64,000 nucleotides of DNA from SLST01 sp046538735. Lineage in GTDB: Bacteria; Spirochaetota; Spirochaetia; DSM-27196; SLST01. The stretch lies in NCBI GenBank assembly GCA_046538735.1, contig JBKHII010000009.1, positions 8,098 to 72,097 of the forward strand, given 5' to 3'. The translations under genes were made by a program, and so were the position numbers. Below the pieces are notes generated by a model that was not told the origin of the DNA, made no database searches, and saw only the letters and a program-made list of their open reading frames with translations. Below, piece by piece: positions 34,201 to 42,267 of the stretch (positions are counted from its first letter, which is position 1; every line of letters starts with the position of its first letter).

Positions 34201-34589
34201 GCGAGCTCCTCGCAGCGGGAGGTGAGCGCCCGCTCGTCGATCGTGAAGGTGGACGGGACGCCGAACTGCGCGCAGCCGTTGCGGGCGACGGCGGAGCAGA
34301 AGCTGTCGAGCGTTGAGATCACGGCCGAGTCGAAGTCGGCGAGCTGCGCCGCGACGAACGGCTCGTGCGCGTGCTCACCGAGTGCACGGTAGATGCGCTC
34401 GTACATCTCGGCGGCCGCCTTGCGCGTGAAGGTGAGCGCGAGGATCTCGCGAACGGGAATGCGCTCCTCGAGCACGAGCCGGAGATAGCGGCTCGTGAGG
34501 ACCGAGGTCTTCCCGGAGCCCGCTCCGGCGCTCACGACCGCGTTGTGAGAGACGAGGATTGCCGCCTGCTGATCGGGATCGCGCTTCAT
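31263..34589 (-). CDS. addA: AddA/RecB-like helicase-nuclease
   Basis: 1108 aa. It is the UvrD-type superfamily 1 helicase subunit of a double-strand-break end-processing complex. Motifs include Walker A SAGAGSGKT (20-28), LTFTRKAAAEM, IDEFQDNN near 350, GDEKQSIYRFRGAD near 390, MTVHKSKGLEFP near 740 and YVAATRAESHL near 810. The C-terminus (about 990-1105) is a PD-(D/E)XK nuclease with GIIRGQIDLVAEL, VVDFKTD and a following QMAVYR. The ATG immediately follows the addB stop. Together they should unwind and resect DNA ends for RecA. A RecB label is equally used for such proteins. Confidence 0.9.
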   Translation of the reverse strand: MKRDPDQQAAILVSHNAVVSAGAGSGKTSVLTSRYLRLVLEERIPVREILALTFTRKAAAEMYERIYRALGEHAHEPFVAAQLADFDSAVISTLDSFCSAVARNGCAQFGVPSTFTIDERALTSRCEELALGFLVEHASEAVIADLIRLNRFGPLWKDGLARLAADHFRVSDDRPLSAFLPAQQRFLRSEIDRLESEIRAATAGIEGLDPEGPKCVGGAQQVVASVDAAVAFARTEAAARALAPLESIKLQCGRSAHPDVPLVKEYVKALRDLVPHYTLAVRTLARWDDHERLTALLERFRERVVAEKRRLAIVSYGDVMGLAIRTLTDDHSLRDFYKSRFRAIMIDEFQDNNDEQKALLYLLSERADVHSAGIPPADALDPAKLFFVGDEKQSIYRFRGADVSVFRTLAGELSGADADLRLGANYRSEPGLIRCFNELFSHVFADAEADYEARFEPLRWRDPTPGVRPRVELWELEQRPRGDDGYLDDIDAEAYHIASFIRTSVEERSLLVGDGTDDEGARRPGRPAEYGDFAVLMRSSGNQIRLERMLRLFGIPYVSQAARSLFLEAPVNDIYQILQLVVYPEDRVAYAGYLRSPLAGVSDEGIVRRLLSDAPLLSPCEGLCADDRRRVELARERYEEIAALADSVPITELLHRIWYGWGYRYHLLRRSEYTPYLEYYDLFWELANGFEGEGLAVFLDEVRRHIGQNEKLDELEILRGETSGVQIMTVHKSKGLEFPVVIVANAGNRGRNDSVSAQPFYRSSTLGLAFNTGILAPGDVRETPANYLYTHELGEHQAQDRAEMKRLLYVAATRAESHLVFSGVPRTDDRSLAGILAAAFARTMEALSQADDVSLGVESLEPVPVEREHEAHRAGGRRDIATLAATYADLPVLERRYAPAEATATELNRRALELAAEAAPGLDAGEARPVDHPIDEIVAAHPERNLATVFGSYCHYCIEHADESGGAPPAERLPAELRPDIAQSKLEAFYRYGYEFARSYLDSPLARRVAEARCVEHELPFLLDAAAVRDEVPVTDLPGIIRGQIDLVAELDDRVLVVDFKTDRALDPSHYRVQMAVYRAAVRELFGKPVEPLLFHLRTGEAIPLDLG

Positions 34590-37394
34590 CTACCTCACCA
34601 CGAACTTCGTTCTGCACACGCCGCGAAAGTCGCACGAACCGCACGAATCGCCGCAGCTGTAGTCCCCGGCGAGCACGCGCCGGACCGTCTCTCGAACGAT
34701 GTCGTAGACGAGGACCATCACCTCGTCCATCCGCTCGCGGCTCATCACGGGACGTTCGTGCTCCGGATCGTCGCTCACGACGACCTGCACCGACCCTTCC
34801 TCCAGACTGTAGTACGCCGCGGTGCCCACGCGTTCCCCGGACGATTCGAGCAGCCGGACATAGAAGGGAATCTGAACCGACCCGAGCCGGTCCCGCTCGG
34901 CAGTCCGCTCCGCTTCCGAGAGGTCGGCCACGCCGGTGGCTACCTTGGAATCGGCGTTCTGCGCCTTCAGCGTGGGGAGCCGCCGCTTCTTGTAGTCCAC
35001 CAGCGTCACCGACCCGTCCGGCGCCCGGGTCACTCGATCCACGCGTCCCACGAGGTACGCGCCGGTCTCCTCCTCGAACCGGTGCTCCCACTGCTCCACG
35101 AAATCGAGGCTGTGCCCCGCGATGAGCCCGGCGTCATGCTCGAACAGCCGCTCGAAGACGCGCATCGCGAGCGGCTCGTTCGCGGCGGAGACGAACTCGG
35201 GGACCATGCCCTTCGCCTTCTGCTGAACGTCACGAAGCTTGCGGCCCACGAGCTCGCGGTACTCGGGAAGCGCCTGCGGATCGAACCGACGCCCGGCCGC
35301 GTGCAACTCGCGGAAGAACTCCTCGAGCACCTTGTGGTAGAGGCTCCCAACGTCGCGCGCGTTGTCCGGATCCACGGTGTAGTCGAGATCGCGAAGGCCG
35401 AGGACCCGGAACAGCAGGTACGAGAAGGGACAGGCGCGGAAGCGCTCCACGTCGTTCGCGGAGAGCGAGATGAGCTCCGGGTGGCGCTCGTGGCGCTGCC
35501 GGTCGAGCGCGGCACGGACAAGCTCGGGATCGGAGATCGGATGCCGGACTAGATCGACGCGCGGGCTCGCGGGGGAAGCGTCGACCTTCTCGGGCTCCTC
35601 GCTCCCGCCGGCGGGCCGACGGGCCGGGGCGCCGGCCGCGTACGCCGCCGCACCGTCTCGCTGGAGCCGATAGACGCGGCGCGGGGTCGTCTCGAACGAC
35701 TCCTCCGCGCGCCACGCGGCGAACGGCGAGAGCGGCGCCCCGTCCGGCGCGGCGCCGACTCCCGCGTCCCGGATCCGGCCCACCGCGACGAACTCGCCCG
35801 GGGGCAGTGTTGGCCCGTCCCACGTCGTGCGGCTGCACGACACGCTCACCTGCTCGCCGGAGACCGCGTAGCCGCGGACGAAGTCGCCGCTCAGGTCGCG
35901 GTCGGCGACCTCCTCGCCGAGCTTCTCGCGTTCCGCGTCCGTGAGGAAGGGGAAGCGCGAGGCGGTCACGCGCGTGGCGCCGTTGCTCGCGTTCACGACG
36001 AAGTGATGCTCCGGGTAGACCGCTGCCCCGACCCGGTAGGGAAGCACGGCAACGCCGCGTTCGCCTCCGCGCGGCACGTAGAGCTGCTCGGAGAGCCGAT
36101 CGATCCAGAATCGGTACGGCGCGTCCACGCTGAGCGAATGGTTCCGCTCGAAGTCGGAGAGCGCGCGGAGCTCCACCCGGCAGCGCTGGACGAGCGATTC
36201 GTCCTCGGCACGCCATCGGTCGGAGTCCACGAGCCGCTCGATGAGCGCGGCGACCGCGGTCCGCAGGTCGCCGGCGGTTCGCGCCCGCGTGACCGCAGGC
36301 AGATCGCGCATGAGCGTCTCAACGAGATCGCGCTCGGGCGATGGCCCAATACGCTTCCAGCCCGGATCGGGGCGCCCCCGACCGCCGAGACAACCGCGCT
36401 CCGCTCCGGCAAGCACGAGCCGCGCGTTGACCGACGGATCGCGCCAGGGGACGGCCCGGTTGAGCAGGAAGCGCTTCATCGCGTCCAGGCTGAACCCGGA
36501 CGAGACCACGTCCGCGATCGAAGCGAAGAAGCGCCCCGGCGCGCTCGCCGCGAGCGAGAGCCCCTGGCGAACGCTGATCGGAATCGCCGCGAGCTCGGCG
36601 GCCTGCTCCACGCGCGTGCGGACGGCGTCCAGGTCGGCGACCGTCAGCACGATCGACTCGGGCGCGACGCCGGCGTCCAGGAGCGCTGCAATGCGGCCCA
36701 GGGTCGCCTCGAGCTCGGTGCGGCTGTCCGGGTAGAGCGAGATCCCAGGGACGCGACCGGCGCCCTCGGGGGGGAGCGACGCACGAGGAACGCCGGCGAG
36801 CGCGGACTCGAACTCGGGGAAGTCCTCGGCGAGCTCCGGGAGGACGAGAAGGTGATCGCCGCCCTGGTAGGCGGGGACGCGTTCGAGCCACGCGGGCTCA
36901 AAGAGGTGGTGCTCGTCCAGGAACGCCGTGTACCGGCGTTCGATCTCGGCGAGATCGGAGAGGAGCGTGCCGAGCGGGAGATCGGTGCGAGCTGCTCGCT
37001 CGTGAAGCAGGCGTGCCTGCGGCAGCGCAGGGAGGATCCGCGTCAGGTGCGCGCGGAAGCCCTCGGCGTTGGCGGCCGAGGCGAACGGCACGACGCGGGC
37101 GAGGAAGGGGTCGGCTGCGTTCTCGGCGATCAGACGCTCCACGAAGAGCGCGCGAACGGTTCGGTTCGCGGGGAGCCGGTCGGTGCGGAGGTCGAAAGCT
37201 CGCTCCTTGAAGCGATCCCACGAGATGATCCGGTCCTCGCGAATCGCACGCGTGACTTCGCTCCGGATCACCTCGCGGCGCCAGAACTCGGCGGCAATCT
37301 CGGAGGGCAGAACGACCGCGGTGCCGGTGCCGAGCGCCTGAATGATCGATTGACAGAAAGCTTCCCTAAATGAGCGCACGATATGCTCCGACAT
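34590..37394 (-). CDS. addB: AddB-like nuclease subunit with iron-sulfur cluster motif
   Basis: 934 aa. It is the partner of the downstream AddA-like helicase. The helicase-like half has lost its Walker A, as in AddB. The C-terminal PD-(D/E)XK nuclease shows GAYLVGRVDRV, LVDYKKR and a later glutamine (SVQIPFYVRLL). Four cysteines fit the AddB 4Fe-4S pattern: one near residue 653 in RFRACPFSYLLF and three at 918, 921 and 927 (C-x2-C-x5-C) at the very end. First gene of the pair; the addA ATG abuts its stop. No promoter could be chosen with confidence. Confidence 0.85.
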   Translation of the reverse strand: MSEHIVRSFREAFCQSIIQALGTGTAVVLPSEIAAEFWRREVIRSEVTRAIREDRIISWDRFKERAFDLRTDRLPANRTVRALFVERLIAENAADPFLARVVPFASAANAEGFRAHLTRILPALPQARLLHERAARTDLPLGTLLSDLAEIERRYTAFLDEHHLFEPAWLERVPAYQGGDHLLVLPELAEDFPEFESALAGVPRASLPPEGAGRVPGISLYPDSRTELEATLGRIAALLDAGVAPESIVLTVADLDAVRTRVEQAAELAAIPISVRQGLSLAASAPGRFFASIADVVSSGFSLDAMKRFLLNRAVPWRDPSVNARLVLAGAERGCLGGRGRPDPGWKRIGPSPERDLVETLMRDLPAVTRARTAGDLRTAVAALIERLVDSDRWRAEDESLVQRCRVELRALSDFERNHSLSVDAPYRFWIDRLSEQLYVPRGGERGVAVLPYRVGAAVYPEHHFVVNASNGATRVTASRFPFLTDAEREKLGEEVADRDLSGDFVRGYAVSGEQVSVSCSRTTWDGPTLPPGEFVAVGRIRDAGVGAAPDGAPLSPFAAWRAEESFETTPRRVYRLQRDGAAAYAAGAPARRPAGGSEEPEKVDASPASPRVDLVRHPISDPELVRAALDRQRHERHPELISLSANDVERFRACPFSYLLFRVLGLRDLDYTVDPDNARDVGSLYHKVLEEFFRELHAAGRRFDPQALPEYRELVGRKLRDVQQKAKGMVPEFVSAANEPLAMRVFERLFEHDAGLIAGHSLDFVEQWEHRFEEETGAYLVGRVDRVTRAPDGSVTLVDYKKRRLPTLKAQNADSKVATGVADLSEAERTAERDRLGSVQIPFYVRLLESSGERVGTAAYYSLEEGSVQVVVSDDPEHERPVMSRERMDEVMVLVYDIVRETVRRVLAGDYSCGDSCGSCDFRGVCRTKFVVR

Positions 37395-37414
37395 TCTACT
37401 GTGTGGAGGACGTG

Positions 37415-37657
37415 ATGAACAGGCGATATCGAGTAAAGGGCATCGCAGGACTGGAAACGATCATCGACTTGCTCGCCGAGGCGCCGGGCGGCTACGAGGC
37501 GCGCATCACGAGTATCTCGGAATACGGAGTCCGTGAGTCGTACGAGTACATCGGTGCCGACCTGCTCGAGTCGTGCATCCGCACCGGGTACCTCTCGCTC
37601 GTTGAGGACGATGCACCGCAGCACGTCGCCGAGCGCGAAGCAGTCCTCTCCGCATAG
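37415..37657 (+). CDS. small protein of unknown function
   Basis: 80 aa from the ATG at 37415, five bases after GGAGGA. This ribosome site decides the start over upstream in-frame codons. Short soluble alpha/beta protein (YRVKGIAGLETIIDLLAE, GYEARITSISEYGVRE, YEYIGADLLESCI) without known motifs. It diverges from addB across 20 bases and is immediately convergent with the following minus-strand gene (stops at 37657 and 37658). Family not recognised. Confidence 0.65.
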   Translation: MNRRYRVKGIAGLETIIDLLAEAPGGYEARITSISEYGVRESYEYIGADLLESCIRTGYLSLVEDDAPQHVAEREAVLSA

Positions 37658-37969
37658 TCAGGCCCAGTCTCGGAAGGGGTTGCGGTCTTTCTTCCGCGCG
37701 CGATAGCGCTTCCACGGGATTCGGGACCATCCGGTCGAGATGAGGAAGCGCACGATGTCCGGGCGCCCGGTATAGCGGGCGCGCCGATCGGGACCTCGCG
37801 CGGCGAGGATGATCGGCACGTTCTTGAAGATCGGCTCGAAGCGCGCCCGCGCTTCGGCTACGCGTCGGTCCCCGCCTTGCAGCACCTCGGGCGCGACCTC
37901 CACGACCGCGAAGGTGACTCCCTGCTCCTTGATCAGTGCTCCTCGGAAATCGAACGACTCGCCGGCCAT
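37658..37969 (-). CDS. small basic protein of unknown function
   Basis: 103 aa. The first half is alpha/beta-like (FRGALIKEQGVTFAVVEVAPEVL), and the second half is basic and ends with RYRARKKDRNPFRDW. The N-terminal two thirds (VTFAVVEV, RARFEPIFKNVPIILAAR) look like a small globular domain of unknown type. No Shine-Dalgarno is present; a TATGAT lies eight bases before the ATG, suggesting a leaderless message. It is monocistronic and ends back-to-back with the 80-aa gene. Confidence 0.6.
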   Translation of the reverse strand: MAGESFDFRGALIKEQGVTFAVVEVAPEVLQGGDRRVAEARARFEPIFKNVPIILAARGPDRRARYTGRPDIVRFLISTGWSRIPWKRYRARKKDRNPFRDWA

Positions 37970-37977
37970 CGCAGTAG

Positions 37978-38006
37978 ATCATAGCGCACTCGTGCGTTTC
38001 TGCCTT
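37978..38006 (-). promoter_or_regulatory. promoter of the 103-aa gene (leaderless)
   Basis: AAGGCA (38006-38001), 17-base spacer, TATGAT (37983-37978) on the minus strand; ATG at 37969 eight bases later. The -35 is a weak match. Confidence 0.45.
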
Positions 38007-38050
38007 TGTCGCGATGCCATCTTCGGGTAGATTCAGGGCTGAGGTCCGAC

Positions 38051-38704
38051 ATGAACATGCTCTGGTATGCGGCTTATGGGTCGAACGTCAATCGCAACAG
38101 GCTTCTCGAGTACATCCGGGGCGGGACGTCACGCTTCAACGGCGTGCGCTACCCCGGATGCCGCAACAAGCAGGATCCCATCCGAGACTACGCGATCGCG
38201 ATCAACCGCGAGCTCTACTTCGCCCGCATGTCCGATCCGTGGGGCGGCGCGGTGGCATTCGCGCGCCCCGAGCCGTCCACGAGCCGGACGCTCGGACGCG
38301 CCTACCTGATCACGGCGGAGCAGTTCGTGGACATCGCGTGCCAGGAGAACGGCCGCAGACCGGGCGATCCCGAGATCGTGCTCGACTATGCGTACTCGGA
38401 ACGCCATCCCGAGAGTTACTTCAACCCGTCCGACCCGTCGATACCCGCCGGTCAGGGAGGCCAGTGGTACGGCCGCATCGTCCTCCTCGGCACCCGCGAG
38501 AGTTGGCCCGTCTTCACGTTGACCGCCGAGTGGGAAGGCTACGCCGACGTCAACCCGCCGGCCCGCGCCTACCTCCGCTGCATCGCAGACGGCATCAAGC
38601 AACTCGGCCGCATCTCCCACAAGGCGCTCGTGGAGTACTTCATCGGCAAGGTCGGCGTCAAGGACCGGATCAGCCGCCCGGTGCTGGAGCGTTGGCTGCG
38701 ATAG
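38051..38704 (+). CDS. gamma-glutamylcyclotransferase-like fold protein
   Basis: 217 aa from the ATG at 38051, behind GAGGT. The N-terminal WYAAYGSNVNRNRLLEYI matches the YGSN nucleotide-like loop that opens the GGCT/AIG2 fold. A conserved glutamate as general acid is not obvious to me, although the AYLITAEQFVDIA segment is family-like. A cyclotransferase activity is therefore only suggested. The middle contains a hydrophilic loop (YSERHPESYFNPSDPS) that is not usual for small GGCT proteins. It stands alone, upstream of tRNA-Ala. Confidence 0.65.
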   Translation: MNMLWYAAYGSNVNRNRLLEYIRGGTSRFNGVRYPGCRNKQDPIRDYAIAINRELYFARMSDPWGGAVAFARPEPSTSRTLGRAYLITAEQFVDIACQENGRRPGDPEIVLDYAYSERHPESYFNPSDPSIPAGQGGQWYGRIVLLGTRESWPVFTLTAEWEGYADVNPPARAYLRCIADGIKQLGRISHKALVEYFIGKVGVKDRISRPVLERWLR

Positions 38705-38744
38705 CCACGCCCGGGCTCCACCGGCAGGCGGTGCAACGCTCAGC

Positions 38745-38773
38745 TTGACATCGATATGACCGTTTCCTATTAT
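38745..38773 (+). promoter_or_regulatory. promoter of tRNA-Ala
   Basis: Perfect TTGACA at 38745-38750, 17-base spacer, TATTAT at 38768-38773; the tRNA 5' end is 18 bases further on. Confidence 0.75.
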
Positions 38774-38790
38774 TGGAATCTGATTCCGTT

Positions 38791-38864
38791 GGGGGTGTAG
38801 CTCAGTTGGCTAGAGTACGTGAATGGCATTCACGGGGTCACGGGTTCGAATCCCGTCACCTCCA
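38791..38864 (+). tRNA. tRNA-Ala (anticodon GGC)
   Basis: 74 bases. The acceptor stem GGGGGTG pairs with CACCTCC and the discriminator is A. The D arm is TAGCTCAGTTGGCTAGAG. The anticodon stem CGTGA/TCACG encloses loop ATGGCAT, giving anticodon GGC for GCC codons. The T arm has loop TTCGAAT between CGGG and CCCG. CCA is not encoded. Confidence 0.94.
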
Positions 38865-38882
38865 TCGATTCTCTCCGGCATA

Positions 38883-40553
38883 ATGGGCAACGGATCACGC
38901 GGGAACAGCGATCATCCCTTTTCCGGCGACATGGATCCGGAGGTAGCCGCGCTGATCGGCGGCGCATCGGCCGATCAGACCGATGCCGACGACGTGCCGG
39001 ACTTCTCCGACCTTTTCAGCGAACCGTCCTCCTCAACCGGCCCGAACGACCCGAAGGCCCCGGCCGATATCGACATGTCGGTCACGACCTTCACCCGGCC
39101 GACGGTGTTCGAGGAGGATCCCAAGCCGCTCTTTTCGGATAGCGACTACTACAAGACGGCGCTGACCGGCGAGGGCGAGGTCTCGAAACGCCTTCACTCG
39201 ATCCTCGGCGAGTTCCTGAACGCAAAGGACCCGCAGGATCGCTCCATGCACCGCGGTCGTCTCATTCCGGCATACTGGGAACTCTTCCGCAGCATCGCCG
39301 TCCGGATCACCACTCAGCTTCCCCAGCCGAAAGTACTCATGCTTCGCTTTGGGATGCTCCTTCCCACGATGGTCTCGGCCGAGCAGCGGACGATGCTCAG
39401 CAAGGTCATTCTTGCGAACACGACCGGAGAGCCGATCTACTATGTGGACGAGTGGCTCCGCGACGTCGCGCGTGGGAGGATCAACGCTTCGGCGACCGAC
39501 GAAACCAAGCCGAGCCAGCGGCGCGAACCGGACAAGATCAACGCGCTGCTCGAGAAGACGCGCGGCAGACACGAAGCGCAGCTCAACGTGATTCGGAATA
39601 CCGCGGGCGAAATGATGCAGCTCGAAGAAGACCTGAGGTTGAAGGTCGAGACGATCGGCGATCACGATCGGCGTCCGGAGTTCGACAATCTGCCGGCACC
39701 GTACAACGAGTTCCAGCGTTCGGCGATCGGCGAGATCACGAACATCATGCGTCGGCTTGCGACGGTCAATAAGGAGCTCGGACGGCATTACCGGGAGATC
39801 GAGGGGCTGGACGACCAGCTGCAGAACCTGCGGGACAAGGAGAACGAGGTCGGCGACGTGCACGTTGATCGCAGGACCATCAACGAGGAGGCGAACACCG
39901 TCCGGCAAATGGCCAAGCTCTGCGTGGGGCGCCAGGGGAACCACTTCCCGCTTCTCATGAAGCAGTACATCCGTAACGCCCTGTTCGACGTGGGAACCCG
40001 CGAGAACGTCCTGAACGCGCTCGCCGAGGCCGAGTACCTCGATCCGGGGGTGTTCCTGCGAACGTTCAAGATGCAGACAAACCGGATCGTGCCGAACGTG
40101 GTGCTGATTCCGTGCTACGGCGAGCAGGGCATCTGCTGGGAGCCGTTTGAGCGCTACAACCGCGCGAGCAGCCGGGGGCGGTTGGCGATTCCAATGTACC
40201 CGAAGGATCTCCGCGTCGCGGTCGTGGCGGCGCTCGGAGACCTCAGGTGGCAGATCGCCAAGGAGAAGGCACAGCACTACTGGATGGAAGAGGGCCTGAC
40301 CGGCTGGTACTACCAGTGGTTCGAGGACCGGAAGATGCGCGGCGACGTGAAGGACGCGTTCATCCAGGACTACATCCTGTGGATCACGAAGGAGAGCGAG
40401 GGTACCCAGAAGCTCGACCGCGAGATCCGCGACATCTTCTGGCGCTACGTTCCCTTCCCGCAGGAAGTCAAAGACAAGCTCAAGAACCGCGGTTATGTCT
40501 ACACCGAGCTCTACAAGAAGGACCAGAACCGGGCGATGTCGGACGGCTACTAA
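38883..40553 (+). CDS. large cytoplasmic coiled-coil protein of unknown function
   Basis: 556 aa from the ATG at 38883; a longer frame would begin inside tRNA-Ala and is rejected. There is no clear Shine-Dalgarno. The first ~80 residues are acidic, serine/proline-rich and probably disordered (DADDVPDFSDLFSEPSSS). A helical domain follows (ILGEFLNAKDPQDRSMHRGRL), then a coiled coil around residues 220-340 (EPDKINALLEKTRGRHEAQ, IEGLDDQLQNLRDKENEV). The C-terminal domain is rich in aromatics (AQHYWMEEGLTGWYYQWFEDRK). No signal peptide or enzyme motif. I recall similar proteins only from spirochaetes, but this is not verified. Confidence 0.8.
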   Translation: MGNGSRGNSDHPFSGDMDPEVAALIGGASADQTDADDVPDFSDLFSEPSSSTGPNDPKAPADIDMSVTTFTRPTVFEEDPKPLFSDSDYYKTALTGEGEVSKRLHSILGEFLNAKDPQDRSMHRGRLIPAYWELFRSIAVRITTQLPQPKVLMLRFGMLLPTMVSAEQRTMLSKVILANTTGEPIYYVDEWLRDVARGRINASATDETKPSQRREPDKINALLEKTRGRHEAQLNVIRNTAGEMMQLEEDLRLKVETIGDHDRRPEFDNLPAPYNEFQRSAIGEITNIMRRLATVNKELGRHYREIEGLDDQLQNLRDKENEVGDVHVDRRTINEEANTVRQMAKLCVGRQGNHFPLLMKQYIRNALFDVGTRENVLNALAEAEYLDPGVFLRTFKMQTNRIVPNVVLIPCYGEQGICWEPFERYNRASSRGRLAIPMYPKDLRVAVVAALGDLRWQIAKEKAQHYWMEEGLTGWYYQWFEDRKMRGDVKDAFIQDYILWITKESEGTQKLDREIRDIFWRYVPFPQEVKDKLKNRGYVYTELYKKDQNRAMSDGY

Positions 40554-40559
40554 GCCTCC

Positions 40560-40856
40560 CTACTCGTTCGGCTTCGCGCCGTCGCCGCCCTTCTTCCCGA
40601 AGATCGGAGCGAAGTACTCCTCCAGATTCCACTTGCTCGAGATCCACCGAATCAACCGGTGATAGATGAAGTACGTCAGCCCGATCGCCGCGAGGAAAAT
40701 CACGATACCCGCGATCTGACCCACCTGAGACGCGAACCCGCCCGGAGCGACCCACGCGTAAAGCACCATCAGCCCAACGAGAATGAGGATCATGAGCACG
40801 ACGTTGACGACCGTCGCGGCGATCATGAAGAGAATCGTATTAGCCTTCTTGTTCAT
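40560..40856 (-). CDS. small two-TM membrane protein linked to lspA
   Basis: 98 aa from the ATG at 40856, behind GGGAG. Two hydrophobic helices (FMIAATVVNVVLMILILVGL and GQIAGIVIFLAAIGLTYFIY) are joined by a short loop WVAPGGFAS, with a basic cytoplasmic tail (FGKKGGDGAKPNE). The start lies inside the last codons of lspA (17-base overlap), so it is translated with it. Such a partner next to signal peptidase II is suggestive of a link to lipoprotein processing, but no activity can be read from the sequence. Confidence 0.75.
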   Translation of the reverse strand: MNKKANTILFMIAATVVNVVLMILILVGLMVLYAWVAPGGFASQVGQIAGIVIFLAAIGLTYFIYHRLIRWISSKWNLEEYFAPIFGKKGGDGAKPNE

Positions 40857-41397
40857 CCGACATACTCCCGTGCTCCTTCTCGAAGAGCACACTGATCATG
40901 AGCAGGATCCCACACACGACGACGCTCGAGTCGGCGACGTTGAACGTGGGCCACCGTTCGAGACCGAACAGCCCGTAGAACTTCACGTCCAGGAAGTCCA
41001 CGACTCCCTCCGGTCGGAATATCCGATCGATGATGTTCCCCACGCCACCGGCGACGATCCCGGCAACCGCCCAGCGCTGGAGCCGCGTGAGCTCATCCGT
41101 GCGGAAGTAGTAGAAGATCAGCGCAGCGATCACGAGCGAGGGAACGATGATGAAGAGCACTCTCCGAATCTCCGGTCCCAGTTCCCGACCAATGCTGAAC
41201 GCGATGCCCAGATTCCGCACGTGGATGATCCGAAAGAAGTCCCCGAGGACCTCGATCGCCGGTCCGCCGTACTCGAGCCGTTCGATCGTCGCGACGATGA
41301 TCGCCTTCGTGATCTGATCGATGACGAGGAGGGCGGCGGTAAGAACAAACGGGAGCAGCAGGCTCTTCAGCTCGTCCCGTGAACGATGTAGTGGCAT
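40840..41397 (-). CDS. lspA: lipoprotein signal peptidase (signal peptidase II)
   Basis: 185 aa. An inner-membrane aspartyl protease that removes the signal peptide of prolipoproteins after lipid attachment. Four hydrophobic helices are visible. The conserved N-terminal IDQITK (D27) is present, the GGVGNIIDRI box gives N121 and catalytic D124, and FNVADSS gives catalytic D156. The C-terminal tail is hydrophilic. It lies six bases after the Nif3-like gene, so the three genes on the minus strand form an operon. Several lipoproteins in this window are its expected substrates. Confidence 0.95.
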   Translation of the reverse strand: MPLHRSRDELKSLLLPFVLTAALLVIDQITKAIIVATIERLEYGGPAIEVLGDFFRIIHVRNLGIAFSIGRELGPEIRRVLFIIVPSLVIAALIFYYFRTDELTRLQRWAVAGIVAGGVGNIIDRIFRPEGVVDFLDVKFYGLFGLERWPTFNVADSSVVVCGILLMISVLFEKEHGSMSDEQEG

Positions 41398-41403
41398 GAT
41401 GAC

Positions 41404-42165
41404 TCACAGTCCCGTGGGCACGTCCAGGAAGGTCGTCTCCAGGTCCAACTCATCCGCGAGATGCCTGCCGACCGCCTCCACGCCCCACGTTTCGGTTCGA
41501 TAGTGTCCGCCGAACATAACATTAATCCCCGCCTCGAGACAATGATGGTAGATCTCGTGCGAGGCGTCGCCGGTCACGAAGAGGTCGAGCCCCTCGTCGA
41601 TTGCCTGGAATACCTCGCGAGGAGCACCGCCGGAGACGATCCCGATCGACGCATTCTGCTCCGGGCCGAAGGGAAGCACGCCCAGGAGATCTCCGGTACC
41701 GCCGAAGAGCATCATCGCGACGCGTTCGGTCGTCATCGGCTCGGGCAGCTCGCCCGCCCATCCGATCAGCGCACCTTTGTAGTCGCCGAAAGGCCGACGG
41801 TTCTGCAGACCGAGCCTCGCGGCCATCACGGCGTTGTTGCCGAGCGTCTCGTGCGCGTCCAGCGGCAGGTGCGCCGCGTAAAGCGCGATGTCGTTGGTCA
41901 GGAAGGCCTGGAGCCTTCGGTAGTGCACGCCGGTGACGCGCTGCGCACGGCCCCAGAAGAGTCCATGGTGGACGAAGAGCATGTCGGCGCCCCAGCCGAC
42001 CGCTCGCGCAACGGTCTCGGCGGCGGCGTCCACCGCGACGGCGACTTTGCGAATCGGCTTGTCGCTGCACTCGATCTGGATGCCGTTCCACGACGAATCG
42101 GAGCGGGAGTAATCGTCGATCTTCAAGAGCTCTCGCAGATACTCGTCCAGCGCGTGAAGCTTCAT
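41404..42165 (-). CDS. Nif3-like dinuclear metal-centre protein
   Basis: 253 aa from the ATG at 42165. Family known as Nif3/YbgI (sometimes labelled GTP cyclohydrolase I type 2). Metal ligands sit in FVHHGLFWG, AAHLPLDAHETLGN and the C-terminal GGHYRTETWGVEA, with GDASHEIYHHCLEAG before it. The true physiological function of the family is unsettled. This is the short form without the inserted PII-like domain. TATGGT lies six bases before the start. First gene of an operon with lspA. Confidence 0.92.
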   Translation of the reverse strand: MKLHALDEYLRELLKIDDYSRSDSSWNGIQIECSDKPIRKVAVAVDAAAETVARAVGWGADMLFVHHGLFWGRAQRVTGVHYRRLQAFLTNDIALYAAHLPLDAHETLGNNAVMAARLGLQNRRPFGDYKGALIGWAGELPEPMTTERVAMMLFGGTGDLLGVLPFGPEQNASIGIVSGGAPREVFQAIDEGLDLFVTGDASHEIYHHCLEAGINVMFGGHYRTETWGVEAVGRHLADELDLETTFLDVPTGL

Positions 42166-42254
42166 GCTCTCACCATACGCGCGTTTTCGGTCTCGTGTAC
42201 AGCCCGCGCGCGCGTGACGGCGGCGTCGGTCTATGCTCGTACCGTTCACGACGG

Positions 42255-42260
42255 TATACT
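42255..42260 (+). promoter_or_regulatory. -10 element (TATACT) for the Lon-family gene
   Basis: TATACT ends seven bases before the ATG at 42268, again without Shine-Dalgarno. A -35 could not be assigned. Confidence 0.45.
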
Positions 42261-42267
42261 CTACCGT

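Noticed and set aside
38823..38882. N-terminal extension of the 556-aa protein starting at 38823
   Set aside because: These codons lie inside tRNA-Ala. The first usable start outside the tRNA is the ATG at 38883.
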